Below, piece after piece: positions 34,538-43,678 of a stretch of DNA of 64,000 bases; within the stretch, counting starts at the first letter, position 1, and the number at the start of each line of letters is the position of its first letter. This DNA comes from an uncultured Paenibacillaceae bacterium (lineage in GTDB: Bacteria; Bacillota; Bacilli; Aneurinibacillales; Aneurinibacillaceae). Location of the stretch: assembly GCA_946478845.1 (NCBI GenBank), contig CAMLDI010000002.1, positions 62,001 to 126,000 of the forward strand, given 5' to 3'. A program made the position numbers and the translations under genes. Below the pieces are notes generated by a model. That model was not told the DNA's origin and ran no database searches. It saw only the letters and a list, made by a program, of their open reading frames with translations.

Positions 34538-34585
34538 ATTGAACAAATGTTCATTATTGAAATTTTGTTATGTGAATTGTATAAT
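34538..34585 (+). promoter_or_regulatory. trpB promoter with DeoR-like operators
   Basis: TTGAAA (34557-34562), exactly 17 bases, then TATAAT (34580-34585): a near-consensus promoter. Just upstream is the palindrome TGAACA AA TGTTCA (34540-34553) in the context ATTGAACAAATGTTCAT. A second partial site, ATTGAAATTTTGTTA (34556-34570), covers the -35. This layout resembles the DeoR operator of B. subtilis (palindrome plus half site, ATTGAACAAAATTTCAAT as known). It suggests repression by the adjacent regulator. Confidence 0.75.
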
Positions 34586-34653
34586 GTATTCAGTAAGAAC
34601 TTCAATATTTTTCCTTTAGATAAGTAGAGCAGAGTTGAGAAAGGATGATTAGA

Positions 34654-35844
34654 GTGAATATTTTACTTGATGGAAAATTTGGTGAGTATGGTGGTAAGTT
34701 CGTTCCGGAAACATTAATGTATGCACTTCAAGAGTTAGAAGAATCCTTTTTTTATTATCGTAAGGATCCAGATTTCATTAAAGAAGTAAATGATTTGCTT
34801 AAAGAATACTCTGGAAGACCCACTCCTCTTTATTTTGCAGATAGACTAACAAGACATTTGGGAGGAGCGAAAATTTACCTAAAACGTGAAGATCTAAATC
34901 ATACCGGTGCACACAAAATTAATAATACCATTTCACAGGCTGTTTTAGCCAAACGAATGGGAAAGAAGAAGGTAGTTGCTGAAACAGGAGCGGGACAACA
35001 TGGTGTAGCGACAGCAACCGTTTCAGCTCTTCTTGGTTTAGAATGTAAGATTTTCATGGGGGAAGAAGATATTAAACGGCAACGGCTAAATGTTTACCGG
35101 ATGAAATTATTGGGGGCAGAGGTGATTCCCGTAACTTCAGGTTCACGAACACTTAAGGATGCAGGTAATGAAACGATGCGTTACTGGGTTGAACATGTGG
35201 AAGACACCTTTTTGCTCTTTGGAACCGTTGCAGGCCCACATCCCTATCCGATGATGGTAAGGGATTTTCAAAGGGTTATTGGGGATGAGGCACGTACACA
35301 AATTCTTTCTAAGGAAGATCGTTTACCTGATTCTATAATTGCTTGTGTAGGTGGAGGGAGCAATGCAATGGGAATCTTCTATCCTTTTTTAGAAGATAGA
35401 CAGGTTCAATTAATAGGTGTTGAAGCTGGTGGTAAAGGGTTGGAAACGAATCAACACGCAGCTGCTTTAACCAAAGGAACTCCTGGAGTTTTTCAAGGTT
35501 CGATGAGTTACATATTACAGGATGCATTTGGTCAAGTTCAACTTGCCCATTCTATTTCTGCCGGATTAGATTATCCGGGAGTAGGGCCAGAACATGCTTA
35601 CTTAAAAGATATTGGAAGAGTAGAATATATAGCAATTACGGATGATGAAGCAATGGAAGCCCTCTGTTTACTTAGTCGGATAGAAGGAATTATTCCTGCT
35701 TTGGAAAGTTCCCACGCTATTGCACAAGCTGTTAAGCTAGCTCCAATGCTACCTAAAGACCATATTATGATTGTTAACGTTTCTGGTAGAGGAGATAAGG
35801 ATATGGAAACAATCATGAGTTATTTGGAGGGTAAAGGAGAATGA
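34654..35844 (+). CDS. trpB: Tryptophan synthase beta subunit
   Basis: 396 residues from the GTG at 34654, nine bases after GAGAAAGG; the ATG at 34645 sits directly on that site and is too close. Joins indole and serine with PLP. All key parts are present: the PLP lysine in [24 protein letters not shown] with the catalytic Glu, [10 protein letters not shown] for phosphate binding, and SSHAIA near the end. It overlaps trpA by four bases. No other trp gene is in the window. Confidence 0.95.
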   Translation: MNILLDGKFGEYGGKFVPETLMYALQELEESFFYYRKDPDFIKEVNDLLKEYSGRPTPLYFADRLTRHLGGAKIYLKREDLNHTGAHKINNTISQAVLAKRMGKKKVVAETGAGQHGVATATVSALLGLECKIFMGEEDIKRQRLNVYRMKLLGAEVIPVTSGSRTLKDAGNETMRYWVEHVEDTFLLFGTVAGPHPYPMMVRDFQRVIGDEARTQILSKEDRLPDSIIACVGGGSNAMGIFYPFLEDRQVQLIGVEAGGKGLETNQHAAALTKGTPGVFQGSMSYILQDAFGQVQLAHSISAGLDYPGVGPEHAYLKDIGRVEYIAITDDEAMEALCLLSRIEGIIPALESSHAIAQAVKLAPMLPKDHIMIVNVSGRGDKDMETIMSYLEGKGE

Positions 35845-36653
35845 AGAAAATTGACCAAGTCTTTTCACAATTAAAAAAAGATAATCGAACAGCTTTTATT
35901 CCCTTTGTAACAGTGGGAGATCCTGATATTCCAACAACTCTTGAAATTTTGCATGAATTACAAAATGCTGGGTCGAGCATGATTGAGCTCGGCGTACCTT
36001 ATTCTGATCCACTTGCTGATGGACCTGTCATTCAACGTGCAACAGAACGTGCGCTGAAACATCATGTTACTATATTGGATGCTATTAGAGTAGCTAAGAA
36101 ATCAAGGGAGTCAAACATTCATCTGCCCTTTATCTTATTTACATATTATAATCCCCTTTTACAAATAGGATTAGATACAGCATTTTCTTTAATGAAAGAT
36201 AGTGATATTAACGGAATTATAGTACCTGATCTTCCCGTTGAAGAAAGTGAAAAATTACGGTCCTGTTGTGAGAAATATCATATAGACTATATACCCCTTA
36301 TTGCTCCTACTTCAAAGGATCGCATTGATCTTATTGTAAATAAGGCTTCCGGATTTATTTATTGCGTCTCATCCCTTGGGGTTACAGGAAAGCGCGATAA
36401 TTTTTACCATGGCATAGAGGAGTTCATATCTTTGGTTAAACAATCAACTTCCTTACCGATAGCAGTTGGATTTGGTATTTCAAATGTTGATCATTATCAA
36501 AAGTTTTCTGAGGTATGTGATGGAGTCGTAGTCGGTAGCGCCATCGTTCATACGATAGAAGAAAATATCAATTTATTAGGAAATAAAGACAGTCGTTCTC
36601 AAGGTCTAAAGAAAATAAACAAATTTGTAACAAACATGATTAGCTTCGAGTAA
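35841..36653 (+). CDS. trpA: Tryptophan synthase alpha subunit
   Basis: 270 residues. Splits indole-3-glycerol phosphate to indole and glyceraldehyde-3-phosphate. Catalytic Glu and Asp are in [19 protein letters not shown]; the flexible loop SLGVTGKRD and phosphate site VGFGIS are intact, so it looks functional. Start overlaps trpB (ATGA), so the pair is coupled as in complete trp operons. The indole-glycerol phosphate must be made by genes outside the window. Confidence 0.95.
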   Translation: MKKIDQVFSQLKKDNRTAFIPFVTVGDPDIPTTLEILHELQNAGSSMIELGVPYSDPLADGPVIQRATERALKHHVTILDAIRVAKKSRESNIHLPFILFTYYNPLLQIGLDTAFSLMKDSDINGIIVPDLPVEESEKLRSCCEKYHIDYIPLIAPTSKDRIDLIVNKASGFIYCVSSLGVTGKRDNFYHGIEEFISLVKQSTSLPIAVGFGISNVDHYQKFSEVCDGVVVGSAIVHTIEENINLLGNKDSRSQGLKKINKFVTNMISFE

Positions 36654-36833
36654 AAAAGAATCTTTTAATATTCGATATAAGGCGTCACATCTCGTACTTA
36701 CATTTGATTACAAATTCTTGCTTGTAATTCAAATCTCCAGTAACAAGGTTTAATTTGAAAAAATGTTCTAGTGAATTTTACTTAATGATTCCATAGTCAT
36801 TTACTACTCAGAACCTATTAAAGGGGGAAAAAT

Positions 36834-38204
36834 ATGTTTGAGATGAAAGAAGCCTATCAGGAAAAAAATATTGATTTTTTTACAAACGAGTATTATAAAT
36901 ATCTTTCTATTTTAAAAGGATATAAGAAAACAAAAACTAACAAAAAGGAATCTTATTATACAAATAATTTTAGAGAGAAAGGTAATTCTTCATATGAATG
37001 TATTGCAATAGAAATTGTTCACCAACTTCATTGTCAATTGAAATGTGAATATTGCTATGTTGCTCAAAACATTAAAGGGGAAGAAATTAAACCAATCCAA
37101 ACGAAAGAAATCATGGAAATCATTGATCAGGCTTCCGAAGTTGATGAAACAACAGGAAAAAAACTATTTGGACAGGTTGTATTTATTGGTGGTGAACCAA
37201 CTTTACATCCCGAATTACCACATTCATTAGATTATGCTATGAAAAGTGGATTATCACCAATACTGGTTACAAACGGGGTTAAGCTTGCTGATTTGAATTA
37301 TGCCAGAAAGGTATGTTTACCTGGTATAGCTATCGTAATTCATTTGCCATATCTAGGTGAACAAGGGGATATAGAGCACGATAAAGTCGTAAGATTCCCT
37401 GGCTATTCAGATACTTTGAAAAGGGCGATTAATAACTTGATACTAATCAAAGAAGAACTGAATAAAATTGGTCAGGATTTTGAAATAGTGGGCGACTTTG
37501 TTATTAATTCTCAAACAATAAAATACGCATTTGAAGTTCATAAGTATTGTAGAGAAAATAACATAATTCCTTTTTTTGAAAGAATGAGAGTTTCTGATGA
37601 TCAGAGGAATAAATATTTAATTCCCAATCCAAATGATATTCAAGATTTATTGCTTAAAATATACGAATTTGATAGGGAAAATTATTCTCACTTAGTACTT
37701 CTAACAGACACTGTTAGTGAAGAAGAGGAATTACTTAAACAAATTGAGTATTTAATTACCCCTGCATTTGCTAATGTATGTACGATGACACAGACAGGGA
37801 TACATATTAAATATAATCAAAATGGATTTGGAGAAGCTGTATCTTGCGTCGGACAGTCTATTTCACATGGGAACGCTAAGAAAAACAGTTTAAAAGAAAT
37901 TGTAAAGAAAAAGGTTGATTCGCAGATATTTACTGAACAAAAAGTGTTCATTTCGGGTCCCTGTTCAGTTTGTGAACTTTATTATTTAGTCGGATGCGAG
38001 GGTGGATGCAGAGGGAATGCTAATAATGCATTTAATTGTGGAAGAGCATCTGACCCCGAATGCTTATTTATTAAAGAAGAATTAAGATTAAATCACAAGG
38101 TAATGACCCCTGGAAATTGTAATCATTGCCCTGTACAAGAATGGGCCCCTTGTAGTAGTAATGTTGGAGTTGAGAAAGAAGTAATAGGTATTAAAAAATG
38201 TTAA
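36834..38204 (+). CDS. Radical SAM protein with SPASM-like Cys-rich C-terminus
   Basis: 456 residues. Radical SAM cluster C67-x3-C71-x2-C74 (HCQLKCEYCY), then the SAM-binding motif FIGGEPTLHPE (about 118-128). The C-terminus has Cys at 338, 377, 380, 388, 392, 402 and 410, the pattern of a SPASM domain with auxiliary iron-sulfur clusters, and then a further Cys set at 429, 432, 440 and the last residue 456. SPASM enzymes mostly modify peptides. No precursor peptide was found nearby. It follows trpA after 180 bases with its own good ribosome site (AAAGGGGG), possibly on the same transcript. The gene is AT-richer than its surroundings, which hints at transfer. Confidence 0.8.
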   Translation: MFEMKEAYQEKNIDFFTNEYYKYLSILKGYKKTKTNKKESYYTNNFREKGNSSYECIAIEIVHQLHCQLKCEYCYVAQNIKGEEIKPIQTKEIMEIIDQASEVDETTGKKLFGQVVFIGGEPTLHPELPHSLDYAMKSGLSPILVTNGVKLADLNYARKVCLPGIAIVIHLPYLGEQGDIEHDKVVRFPGYSDTLKRAINNLILIKEELNKIGQDFEIVGDFVINSQTIKYAFEVHKYCRENNIIPFFERMRVSDDQRNKYLIPNPNDIQDLLLKIYEFDRENYSHLVLLTDTVSEEEELLKQIEYLITPAFANVCTMTQTGIHIKYNQNGFGEAVSCVGQSISHGNAKKNSLKEIVKKKVDSQIFTEQKVFISGPCSVCELYYLVGCEGGCRGNANNAFNCGRASDPECLFIKEELRLNHKVMTPGNCNHCPVQEWAPCSSNVGVEKEVIGIKKC

Positions 38205-38219
38205 AATCTAAATTTAGTT

Positions 38220-38254
38220 GCCCCTGTCACCACTAAGGAGATAGGGGCATTTTT
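38220..38254 (+). repeat. Right copy of the inverted hairpin repeat, terminator of the radical SAM gene
   Basis: Stem GCCCCT / AGGGGC with a loop containing CCACTAAGGAG, followed by ATTTTTCC. The reverse complement of 38221-38247 aligns with 33390-33417 (24 of 27 positions plus one gap). It lies 16 bases after the radical SAM stop. Confidence 0.75.
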
Positions 38255-38371
38255 CCGTTATCTTTTGACATCAAAACACACCTCATCATTGTTATATATT
38301 TTTATTATAACAATCTGTGTCTACTTTTTAGTCTAGCATCACCCCTACTTTTTAATATTCCCAACCCTTTT

Positions 38372-39172
38372 TTACCCATTATAACTCACAAACATCGTAT
38401 GATAAGTTGCACGTACCTGGTTGTTTTCCACATAATCCTGATCATAGATTTCCATGACTTTTTTCATGAGGGCAACCCCCATTCCGCGGTTGTTAGCTAA
38501 AGAGTTATTGGCTCCTATTTTTTTTACAGCGTGGAGAAAATCTCGGCATTGAGTAAAGTATTCTTTATAATAGGATTCGGTAAAAGTAGATTGTTTATGG
38601 CTTAATCCTAACCCGTAGAATATGTCTTCTATCTGGTCCAGGGAGAAGAAGGAGGGTCCTGGCTGTATCTGTTTATTTCTATTTAATGCCATTTTTGCTT
38701 TTTTGGTCGCTTCATGAAGTTCATAGAAGGTGTCAGCGCCAAAGGTAGAAAAAGCTAGGGTGCCCTCAGGTCGCAGGCTGGCAACCAGCTTTTTAATGGT
38801 GTTTTCCAGATGGTTGAACCACTGAAAAGTAGCATTGGAGATAATCAAATCATAGGAATCCTGTAAATCCAACTCTTCTATGTCCCCACAAATGAATTCC
38901 ATGTTTTCCGGGGGGAGGGTGGATTTCACATAGTCAATCATTCCAGGGGCAATGTCCACAAGGGTCATCTTTGCATTAGGAAATAATTCTCTTAATTTTC
39001 TTGAGACATACCCAGTTCCACAGCCAATTTCCAATATGTTGGTGTACGTTTTTTTCTTTTCTTGAATGTGGTTGAGGAGGGTATCTCCCATGACTTTTTG
39101 TACCTTTGCATACTGATCATAGGTTTCAGCATGTTTACTAAACCGTTCTTTTAACATCGTTTTATTAATCAA
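38372..39172 (-). CDS. bioC: Malonyl-ACP O-methyltransferase
   Basis: 266 residues from a TTG at 39172 with GGAGG upstream, overlapping the bioH end by eight bases. Methylates malonyl-ACP so that fatty-acid enzymes can build pimelate. SAM motif ILEIGCGTGYVSRKLRE, acidic motif MTLVDIAPGMIDYV and DLIISNATFQWF (a BioC hallmark) are present. The neighbours bioH and bioF confirm the pathway. No clear terminator follows. Confidence 0.93.
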   Translation of the reverse strand: MINKTMLKERFSKHAETYDQYAKVQKVMGDTLLNHIQEKKKTYTNILEIGCGTGYVSRKLRELFPNAKMTLVDIAPGMIDYVKSTLPPENMEFICGDIEELDLQDSYDLIISNATFQWFNHLENTIKKLVASLRPEGTLAFSTFGADTFYELHEATKKAKMALNRNKQIQPGPSFFSLDQIEDIFYGLGLSHKQSTFTESYYKEYFTQCRDFLHAVKKIGANNSLANNRGMGVALMKKVMEIYDQDYVENNQVRATYHTMFVSYNG

Positions 39173-39926
39173 TTGAATTTCCCTCCATTTCTAGAAAAGT
39201 TCTCATGGATAATAGGCTCTCATTTTTCTCCGTGAAAAAAGGGACATGTCCAGTCTCTTTTATGGTAACAAGTTGGGAGTTTTTCAGGTGTTGATGTAAA
39301 TAGGCAGCCCCTTCCACAGGGCAGATCACATCTTCTTCCCCATGAATCAGTAAAGTGGGGATGTTAATATGATTTAATTTCTCCCGAACATCAGCTTGAA
39401 TTAAATATTCTAATCCCAGGGTTAACGCTTCTATGGAAGGAAGATGATCCTTGTGATTTTGTACAGTATTAAAAAAGGCCTCTGAAATATTATTTATTCG
39501 TTCATTTTCGGAAAAAAGCTGTTGATAGAATGAATCCAGGGTTTTTTCCGCATTTGTATCCAATCCTTTTTTCATCCGTTCAACCACTCTTTTTTTCCAC
39601 CCAATAGAATAATCCTCATTGTGGTTCTGCACAAACTTGGCCGTTGCACTGAACAAAATAAGAGATTCCACCTGTTTTTGATAGGTAGTAGCCAGTTCGA
39701 TGGCAACCAGGGAGCCTAAAGACCAGCCAATGAGAGTAAAGGGTTCTCCCCTATATTTTTCAATGGCTGCTATTCCTTTTTCCTTAAATCCATCAAGGGA
39801 AAAAACATCCTTCCAATCAACGATGGTTACGTGGTGTTCTTTCTTAAACAAATTAATAAGGGGATTCCAGACAAAACAATCCACAGCCCATCCAGATAAG
39901 ATGATCATATTTCTTTTCATACCCAT
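39165..39926 (-). CDS. bioH: Pimeloyl-ACP methyl ester esterase
   Basis: 253 residues of the alpha/beta hydrolase fold. The nucleophile elbow is IGWSLGSLVAIEL, the later Asp is in LLIHGEEDVICPV, and the His in ETGHVPFFTEK. BioH removes the methyl mask from pimeloyl-ACP, completing the route opened by BioC. The start overlaps the bioF stop (TAATG) and it is flanked by bioF and bioC, as in the F-H-C order of some Bacillus operons. Confidence 0.85.
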   Translation of the reverse strand: MGMKRNMIILSGWAVDCFVWNPLINLFKKEHHVTIVDWKDVFSLDGFKEKGIAAIEKYRGEPFTLIGWSLGSLVAIELATTYQKQVESLILFSATAKFVQNHNEDYSIGWKKRVVERMKKGLDTNAEKTLDSFYQQLFSENERINNISEAFFNTVQNHKDHLPSIEALTLGLEYLIQADVREKLNHINIPTLLIHGEEDVICPVEGAAYLHQHLKNSQLVTIKETGHVPFFTEKNESLLSMRTFLEMEGNSID

Positions 39927-41095
39927 TACCCCCCTATAATTCCTAATGTTTTACTATGGTAAATTAATCTTTCCAGGGCGAAATTTACGTCTTCAAATGT
40001 ATGGGTAGCCATCAGGGATATTCGCAGGCGGCTTGTCCCATCAGGAACTGTAGGGGGTCTGATTGCTGGAATAAAAATCCCATCCTCTAAAAGGTGGTCC
40101 CTTAATTGCACAGCCGTTGCCGCATCGCCAATCATCACGGGAATAATAGGTGTAATGGTATTAGTAATTTGAAACCCAGCTTCCATTAATTGAGTTTTAA
40201 ACCAGTTGGATAGTTCATGCAAATGGGTTCTGCGTTCTTCCTCTTCTTCAATTAAATCAATAGCTTTCAAAGAGACAGCAATGGATGCAGGAGGCAATGC
40301 TGTAGAAAAAATAAAACTCCGTGAAATATTTTTAAAGTAATCAATGAAAGATTGTTTTCCTGCCACATATCCTCCAACAGAGGGAATGGATTTGCTTAAG
40401 GTCCCCATTTGAATATCAATTTCCCCATGAAGATGAAAATGAGATACAACTCCCGCTCCTTTATCTCCTAAAACCCCAAGGCCATGGGCATCATCTACCA
40501 TGGTGATGAACTGGTATTTCTTTGCCAATTCCACAATATCTAAAAGGGGAGCTAAATCCCCGTCCATACTAAAGACACCATCCGTTACCAGTAAATTATA
40601 TTTCCCTTTGTGTTTCATGATTTTTTGTTCCAGGTCATTCATATCACAATGGTTATAACGTACCAGTTTGGCTCTGCTTAATATGCATCCATCCACGATG
40701 CTGGCATGGTTTAATTTGTCACTGAAGATGACCCAATCCCGATTGCATAGGGCAGATATGATTCCTGTATTTGCCATATATCCGGTATTAAAAATTAAGC
40801 TGGCTTCTGTTCCTTTAAATTCTGCAATTCGTCTTTCAAGCTGGTCATGCAAATCATAGGAGCCGGTAGTCAGCCTGGAACCTCCCGCTCCCACTCCGTA
40901 TCTGTGTGTAGCTTCAATAGCTGCTTTTTTTAGCTGCTCATGGTCACTTAGGCCTAAGTAATTGTTAGAGCCAAATAGGAGGGTTTCTTTTCCATCCAGA
41001 ATGACTTTTGCTGTTTGGGGGGATTGAAGTGAAGTGCAATTACGATATAAGCCCTTCTCTTTAATAGAGGAAAGGACATGATCAATATATTCCAT
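39926..41095 (-). CDS. bioF: 8-amino-7-oxononanoate synthase
   Basis: 389 residues. Condenses pimeloyl thioester with alanine using PLP. Markers are LFGSNNYLGLSDHEQLK, GVGAGGSRLTTGSYDLHDQLE, VDDAHGLGVLG and the PLP lysine in IQMGTLSKSIPSVGGYVAG. First gene of the short biotin operon, with a GGAG ribosome site and a BirA-type operator 58 bases upstream. bioA, bioD and bioB are not in the window. Confidence 0.95.
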   Translation of the reverse strand: MEYIDHVLSSIKEKGLYRNCTSLQSPQTAKVILDGKETLLFGSNNYLGLSDHEQLKKAAIEATHRYGVGAGGSRLTTGSYDLHDQLERRIAEFKGTEASLIFNTGYMANTGIISALCNRDWVIFSDKLNHASIVDGCILSRAKLVRYNHCDMNDLEQKIMKHKGKYNLLVTDGVFSMDGDLAPLLDIVELAKKYQFITMVDDAHGLGVLGDKGAGVVSHFHLHGEIDIQMGTLSKSIPSVGGYVAGKQSFIDYFKNISRSFIFSTALPPASIAVSLKAIDLIEEEEERRTHLHELSNWFKTQLMEAGFQITNTITPIIPVMIGDAATAVQLRDHLLEDGIFIPAIRPPTVPDGTSRLRISLMATHTFEDVNFALERLIYHSKTLGIIGG

Positions 41096-41152
41096 GGCGA
41101 AAACTCCTTATATAAAACGAAGGTTTCTTTTAAAATAAATGAATTGCGCTAC

Positions 41153-41187
41153 AATTGTCAACCTAAATTATATTATGGTTAACAATT
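41153..41187 (-). promoter_or_regulatory. BirA-type biotin operator ahead of bioF
   Basis: Inverted repeat AATTGTCAACC (41153-41163) / GGTTAACAATT (41177-41187) with a 13-base spacer; ten of eleven arm positions match. It fits the BirA repressor pattern TTGTNAACC ... GGTTNACAA known in Firmicutes. Biotin excess should shut off the bioFHC transcript. Confidence 0.85.
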
Positions 41188-41218
41188 ATTATAGGGGTTA
41201 CCAGTCATTCTTAACTGG

Positions 41219-42577
41219 CTACATGTTTAAGGGAAACTCCCGGAAGGTGTATCTTGTTTTTCCTGATTTGGTTGGGGGAATTTCATTCACAAATTCAACC
41301 TGCAGGTGAATGTCTCCAATGGATTTGAGGATTTCATCGCGAAAATGCTGGACCTGGGTGTCTGTGAATTGGTCATTTTTCACAATCTTTAATGTGATGT
41401 CTGTTTTGCTGTGTTGGATGGCCTGGAATTGCTGAATGCCATCCAGGTTACGGGCAATATGGTTGAAAAAATGCCCGTGGACATAATTCCCTTTTGGTGT
41501 TACAAAAATATCGTCTTCTCTGCCCTCTATTTTTTCTAATAGGGGTAATTGAATGCCACAGGAACAAGTATTTTTTGAAAGGGCTGCAATATCCCCCAAT
41601 TCGTAGCGCAGTCTGGGCATGGCAAAATTATTGAGATCTGTTACGATGACCAATCCGCTTTTTCCATGTTCTACAGGGGTTTTGGTATGAACATCAACGA
41701 TTTCGATATATGCATTTTCCTGAGTAACATGCATATTTTCCTCAGGGCATTGATAAGCTAGAATTCCTCCGTCTCTTGCACCGTACTCATTGATGGTCAT
41801 ACATTTAAATGCTTCTTCAATAGCTTCCCGTTGAAAATCATAAAGGGTTTCAGAAGTAGATAACACAGCTGTAGGGATGAAGTTTAAAAGTATATTTTTA
41901 CGAATCATTAATTTCGCTAACAAGTAAAGTGAGGAAGCATAACCGTATAAATAGGATGGCCGAAATTTATTAAGGGTTTCTATGTATTGATGAAGAGAAT
42001 CTGGATTTAGATCATAAGCGGGAATGACAATTCTATTCTTTAGAAATCTTTCTTTCAGTTTGTAGGATAATTTCTTATTTTCGCTTAGTTCGATAGGGGA
42101 ACCCCAAATCATGGCGCATCGTTCACCGATTTGGATATCCCACCAGGAAAGGCCACGATACCTTGCTGCTTCGTAGAATTCAACTGTGTGGCGGTCCATA
42201 TAAAATTGGACAGGTTCACCTGTTGAACCCCCGGTCCGATTAGGAATGAGGGAAGATTCATCCATTAAAGAGCTTATATAATCAGAACTTGTTTTTCTGA
42301 AGGTTTGTTTCGTAAGAACAGGAAAACGATTTAAAGCTTGAACAGGGTCAATGTCGATTTCTTCTTTTAATGATTGATAAGAAGAATAGGCGGGCACATG
42401 GTCTATACAATAAAGCAAAAGTTTTTTCAATTTTTCTTTTTGCAGTTTTTCTAACTCATTTTTAGTCAGGGATTGGGAGTGTTTTAAATGTGAAAGATTC
42501 CTTTGAATGTTATTCCCTTTAAATTTCTCCATAGCGGGAAAAAGTAAACGCCGGATCATAATGCTATTTAAATCCAC
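41219..42577 (-). CDS. Phenylacetate-CoA ligase-like adenylate-forming enzyme (PaaK/CapK family)
   Basis: 452 residues. The ATP-binding loop RTGGSTGEPVQFYMD, the NEYGARDGGILAYQC segment, MPRLRYELGDIAAL and the REDDIFVTPKGNYVHG motif mark the PaaK/CapK branch. A Cys pair around TCSCGIQLP may bind a metal, as in PaaK. The substrate is unknown; relatives activate aromatic acids or act in polysaccharide modification. It stands alone between the biotin and thiamin operons. Confidence 0.8.
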   Translation of the reverse strand: MDLNSIMIRRLLFPAMEKFKGNNIQRNLSHLKHSQSLTKNELEKLQKEKLKKLLLYCIDHVPAYSSYQSLKEEIDIDPVQALNRFPVLTKQTFRKTSSDYISSLMDESSLIPNRTGGSTGEPVQFYMDRHTVEFYEAARYRGLSWWDIQIGERCAMIWGSPIELSENKKLSYKLKERFLKNRIVIPAYDLNPDSLHQYIETLNKFRPSYLYGYASSLYLLAKLMIRKNILLNFIPTAVLSTSETLYDFQREAIEEAFKCMTINEYGARDGGILAYQCPEENMHVTQENAYIEIVDVHTKTPVEHGKSGLVIVTDLNNFAMPRLRYELGDIAALSKNTCSCGIQLPLLEKIEGREDDIFVTPKGNYVHGHFFNHIARNLDGIQQFQAIQHSKTDITLKIVKNDQFTDTQVQHFRDEILKSIGDIHLQVEFVNEIPPTKSGKTRYTFREFPLNM

Positions 42578-42640
42578 AGGGAAGCCTCCTATCTACAATC
42601 CATTCGTATTGTTAAAAATAGTTATTTCCCTTTTATAATG

Positions 42641-42670
42641 AAAAAAACCCCCGCTAAGATAGCGGGGGTT
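42641..42670 (-). terminator. Terminator of the thi operon
   Basis: Stem AACCCCCGCTA / TAGCGGGGGTT with a T-run on the minus strand, 17 bases past the thiG stop. Confidence 0.95.
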
Positions 42671-42686
42671 AATCACGAGTATTGTT

Positions 42687-43454
42687 CTACTTTACCATGC
42701 CTTCCATAGGGCTGCTTGCCTGGGCATAGCGTTTTTTCGGGATGCGGCCGGATTCAAAACCAAGGCGGCCGGCAATGACAGCGTGCTTCATGGCTTCTGC
42801 CATTTTCACTGGATCGTCTGCATGGGCGACTGCAGAGTTTAAGAGAACCCCTTCAGCACCTAATTCCATGGCGATAGCAGCATCTGCAGGAGAACCAATC
42901 CCTGCATCAACGATGACGGGAACGTTAGCTTCTTCAATAATAATGCTAATATTCAATGGATTGAGGATTCCCTGGCCGCTTCCAATAGGGGAAGCTCCTG
43001 GCATAATGGCATGGGCCCCTGCTTCCTGTAATTTGCGGGCCATTACCGGATCATCATTGGTGTAAGGAAGAACGATAAACCCTTCATTAACCAGGATTTT
43101 TGTAGCTTCCAGTGTTTCAATGGGATCAGGCAAGAGGGTGCGGGGATCAGCAATAACCTCGACTTTAATCATGTCACACAGTCCAGAAGCTTTGGATAAA
43201 CGGGCAATGCGCACTGCTTCTTCCGCTGTAGATGCCCCTGCGGTATTTGGCAGTAATTTGTACTTTTTTAAATCTAATTGTTCCAGGAAATTAGGTTGTT
43301 CCGGGCTATAAATATTCATGCGGCGAACAGCAAAGGTTAAGATTTCAGTTGCTGATACATCCACGGCCTGCCGTTGGATTGTAAAGTCAGGGAACTTCCC
43401 GGTTCCAAGGAGCAAGCGAGAATTAAATTCATAAGGTCCAATACGTAAAGCCAT
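42687..43454 (-). CDS. thiG: Thiazole synthase
   Basis: 255 residues. Builds the thiazole phosphate ring from deoxyxylulose-5-phosphate, dehydroglycine and ThiS-thiocarboxylate. Typical pieces are [49 protein letters not shown] with the Schiff-base Lys, [18 protein letters not shown] and [14 protein letters not shown]. Last gene of a tenI-thiO-thiS-thiG operon; thiF is absent here. Confidence 0.96.
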   Translation of the reverse strand: MALRIGPYEFNSRLLLGTGKFPDFTIQRQAVDVSATEILTFAVRRMNIYSPEQPNFLEQLDLKKYKLLPNTAGASTAEEAVRIARLSKASGLCDMIKVEVIADPRTLLPDPIETLEATKILVNEGFIVLPYTNDDPVMARKLQEAGAHAIMPGASPIGSGQGILNPLNISIIIEEANVPVIVDAGIGSPADAAIAMELGAEGVLLNSAVAHADDPVKMAEAMKHAVIAGRLGFESGRIPKKRYAQASSPMEGMVK

Positions 43455-43460
43455 TAATAA

Positions 43461-43664
43461 TCAACCTCCACCAACAAAATGTACAAGCTCAATGGTATCT
43501 CCTTCAGATACCAGTGTGTTTTCATGGTCTTCTTTTTGCAAAATGTTACGATTGATTTCTACTACCACAATGCGGTCCTGAATTTGTAAATGTTCCAGGA
43601 GTTCCCGTACAGTGTAAATCGTATTTGGCAGGGATTGAGATTCCCCATTAATCGTTACATTCAA
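43461..43664 (-). CDS. thiS: Sulfur carrier protein ThiS
   Basis: 67 residues, ubiquitin-like fold. It ends in VHFVGGG, whose terminal Gly-Gly is adenylated and thiocarboxylated. NGESQSLPNTIYTVRELLE and VVVEINRNIL match the family. Strong ribosome site AAGGAGGTGA. Six bases separate it from thiG. Confidence 0.93.
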   Translation of the reverse strand: MNVTINGESQSLPNTIYTVRELLEHLQIQDRIVVVEINRNILQKEDHENTLVSEGDTIELVHFVGGG

Positions 43665-43678
43665 TCAGTTTCACCTCC

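Noticed and set aside
34586..34653. Possible TRAP-like (NAG repeat) or T-box leader before trpB
   Set aside because: A few GAG and TAG triplets occur next to the ribosome site, but spacing is irregular and too few. The leader is about 60 bases, too short for a T-box, and no leader peptide with Trp codons is present.
36654..36833. Precursor peptide gene for the radical SAM protein
   Set aside because: All ATG and TTG starts checked here stop after a few codons. Only a small inverted repeat around TTACAA / TTGTAA was seen.
38288..38314. Inverted repeat ATTGTTATA / TATAACAAT as terminator of bioC
   Set aside because: The stem is AT-only with a nine-base loop and no T-run on the minus strand, and the radical SAM terminator already lies on the other side.
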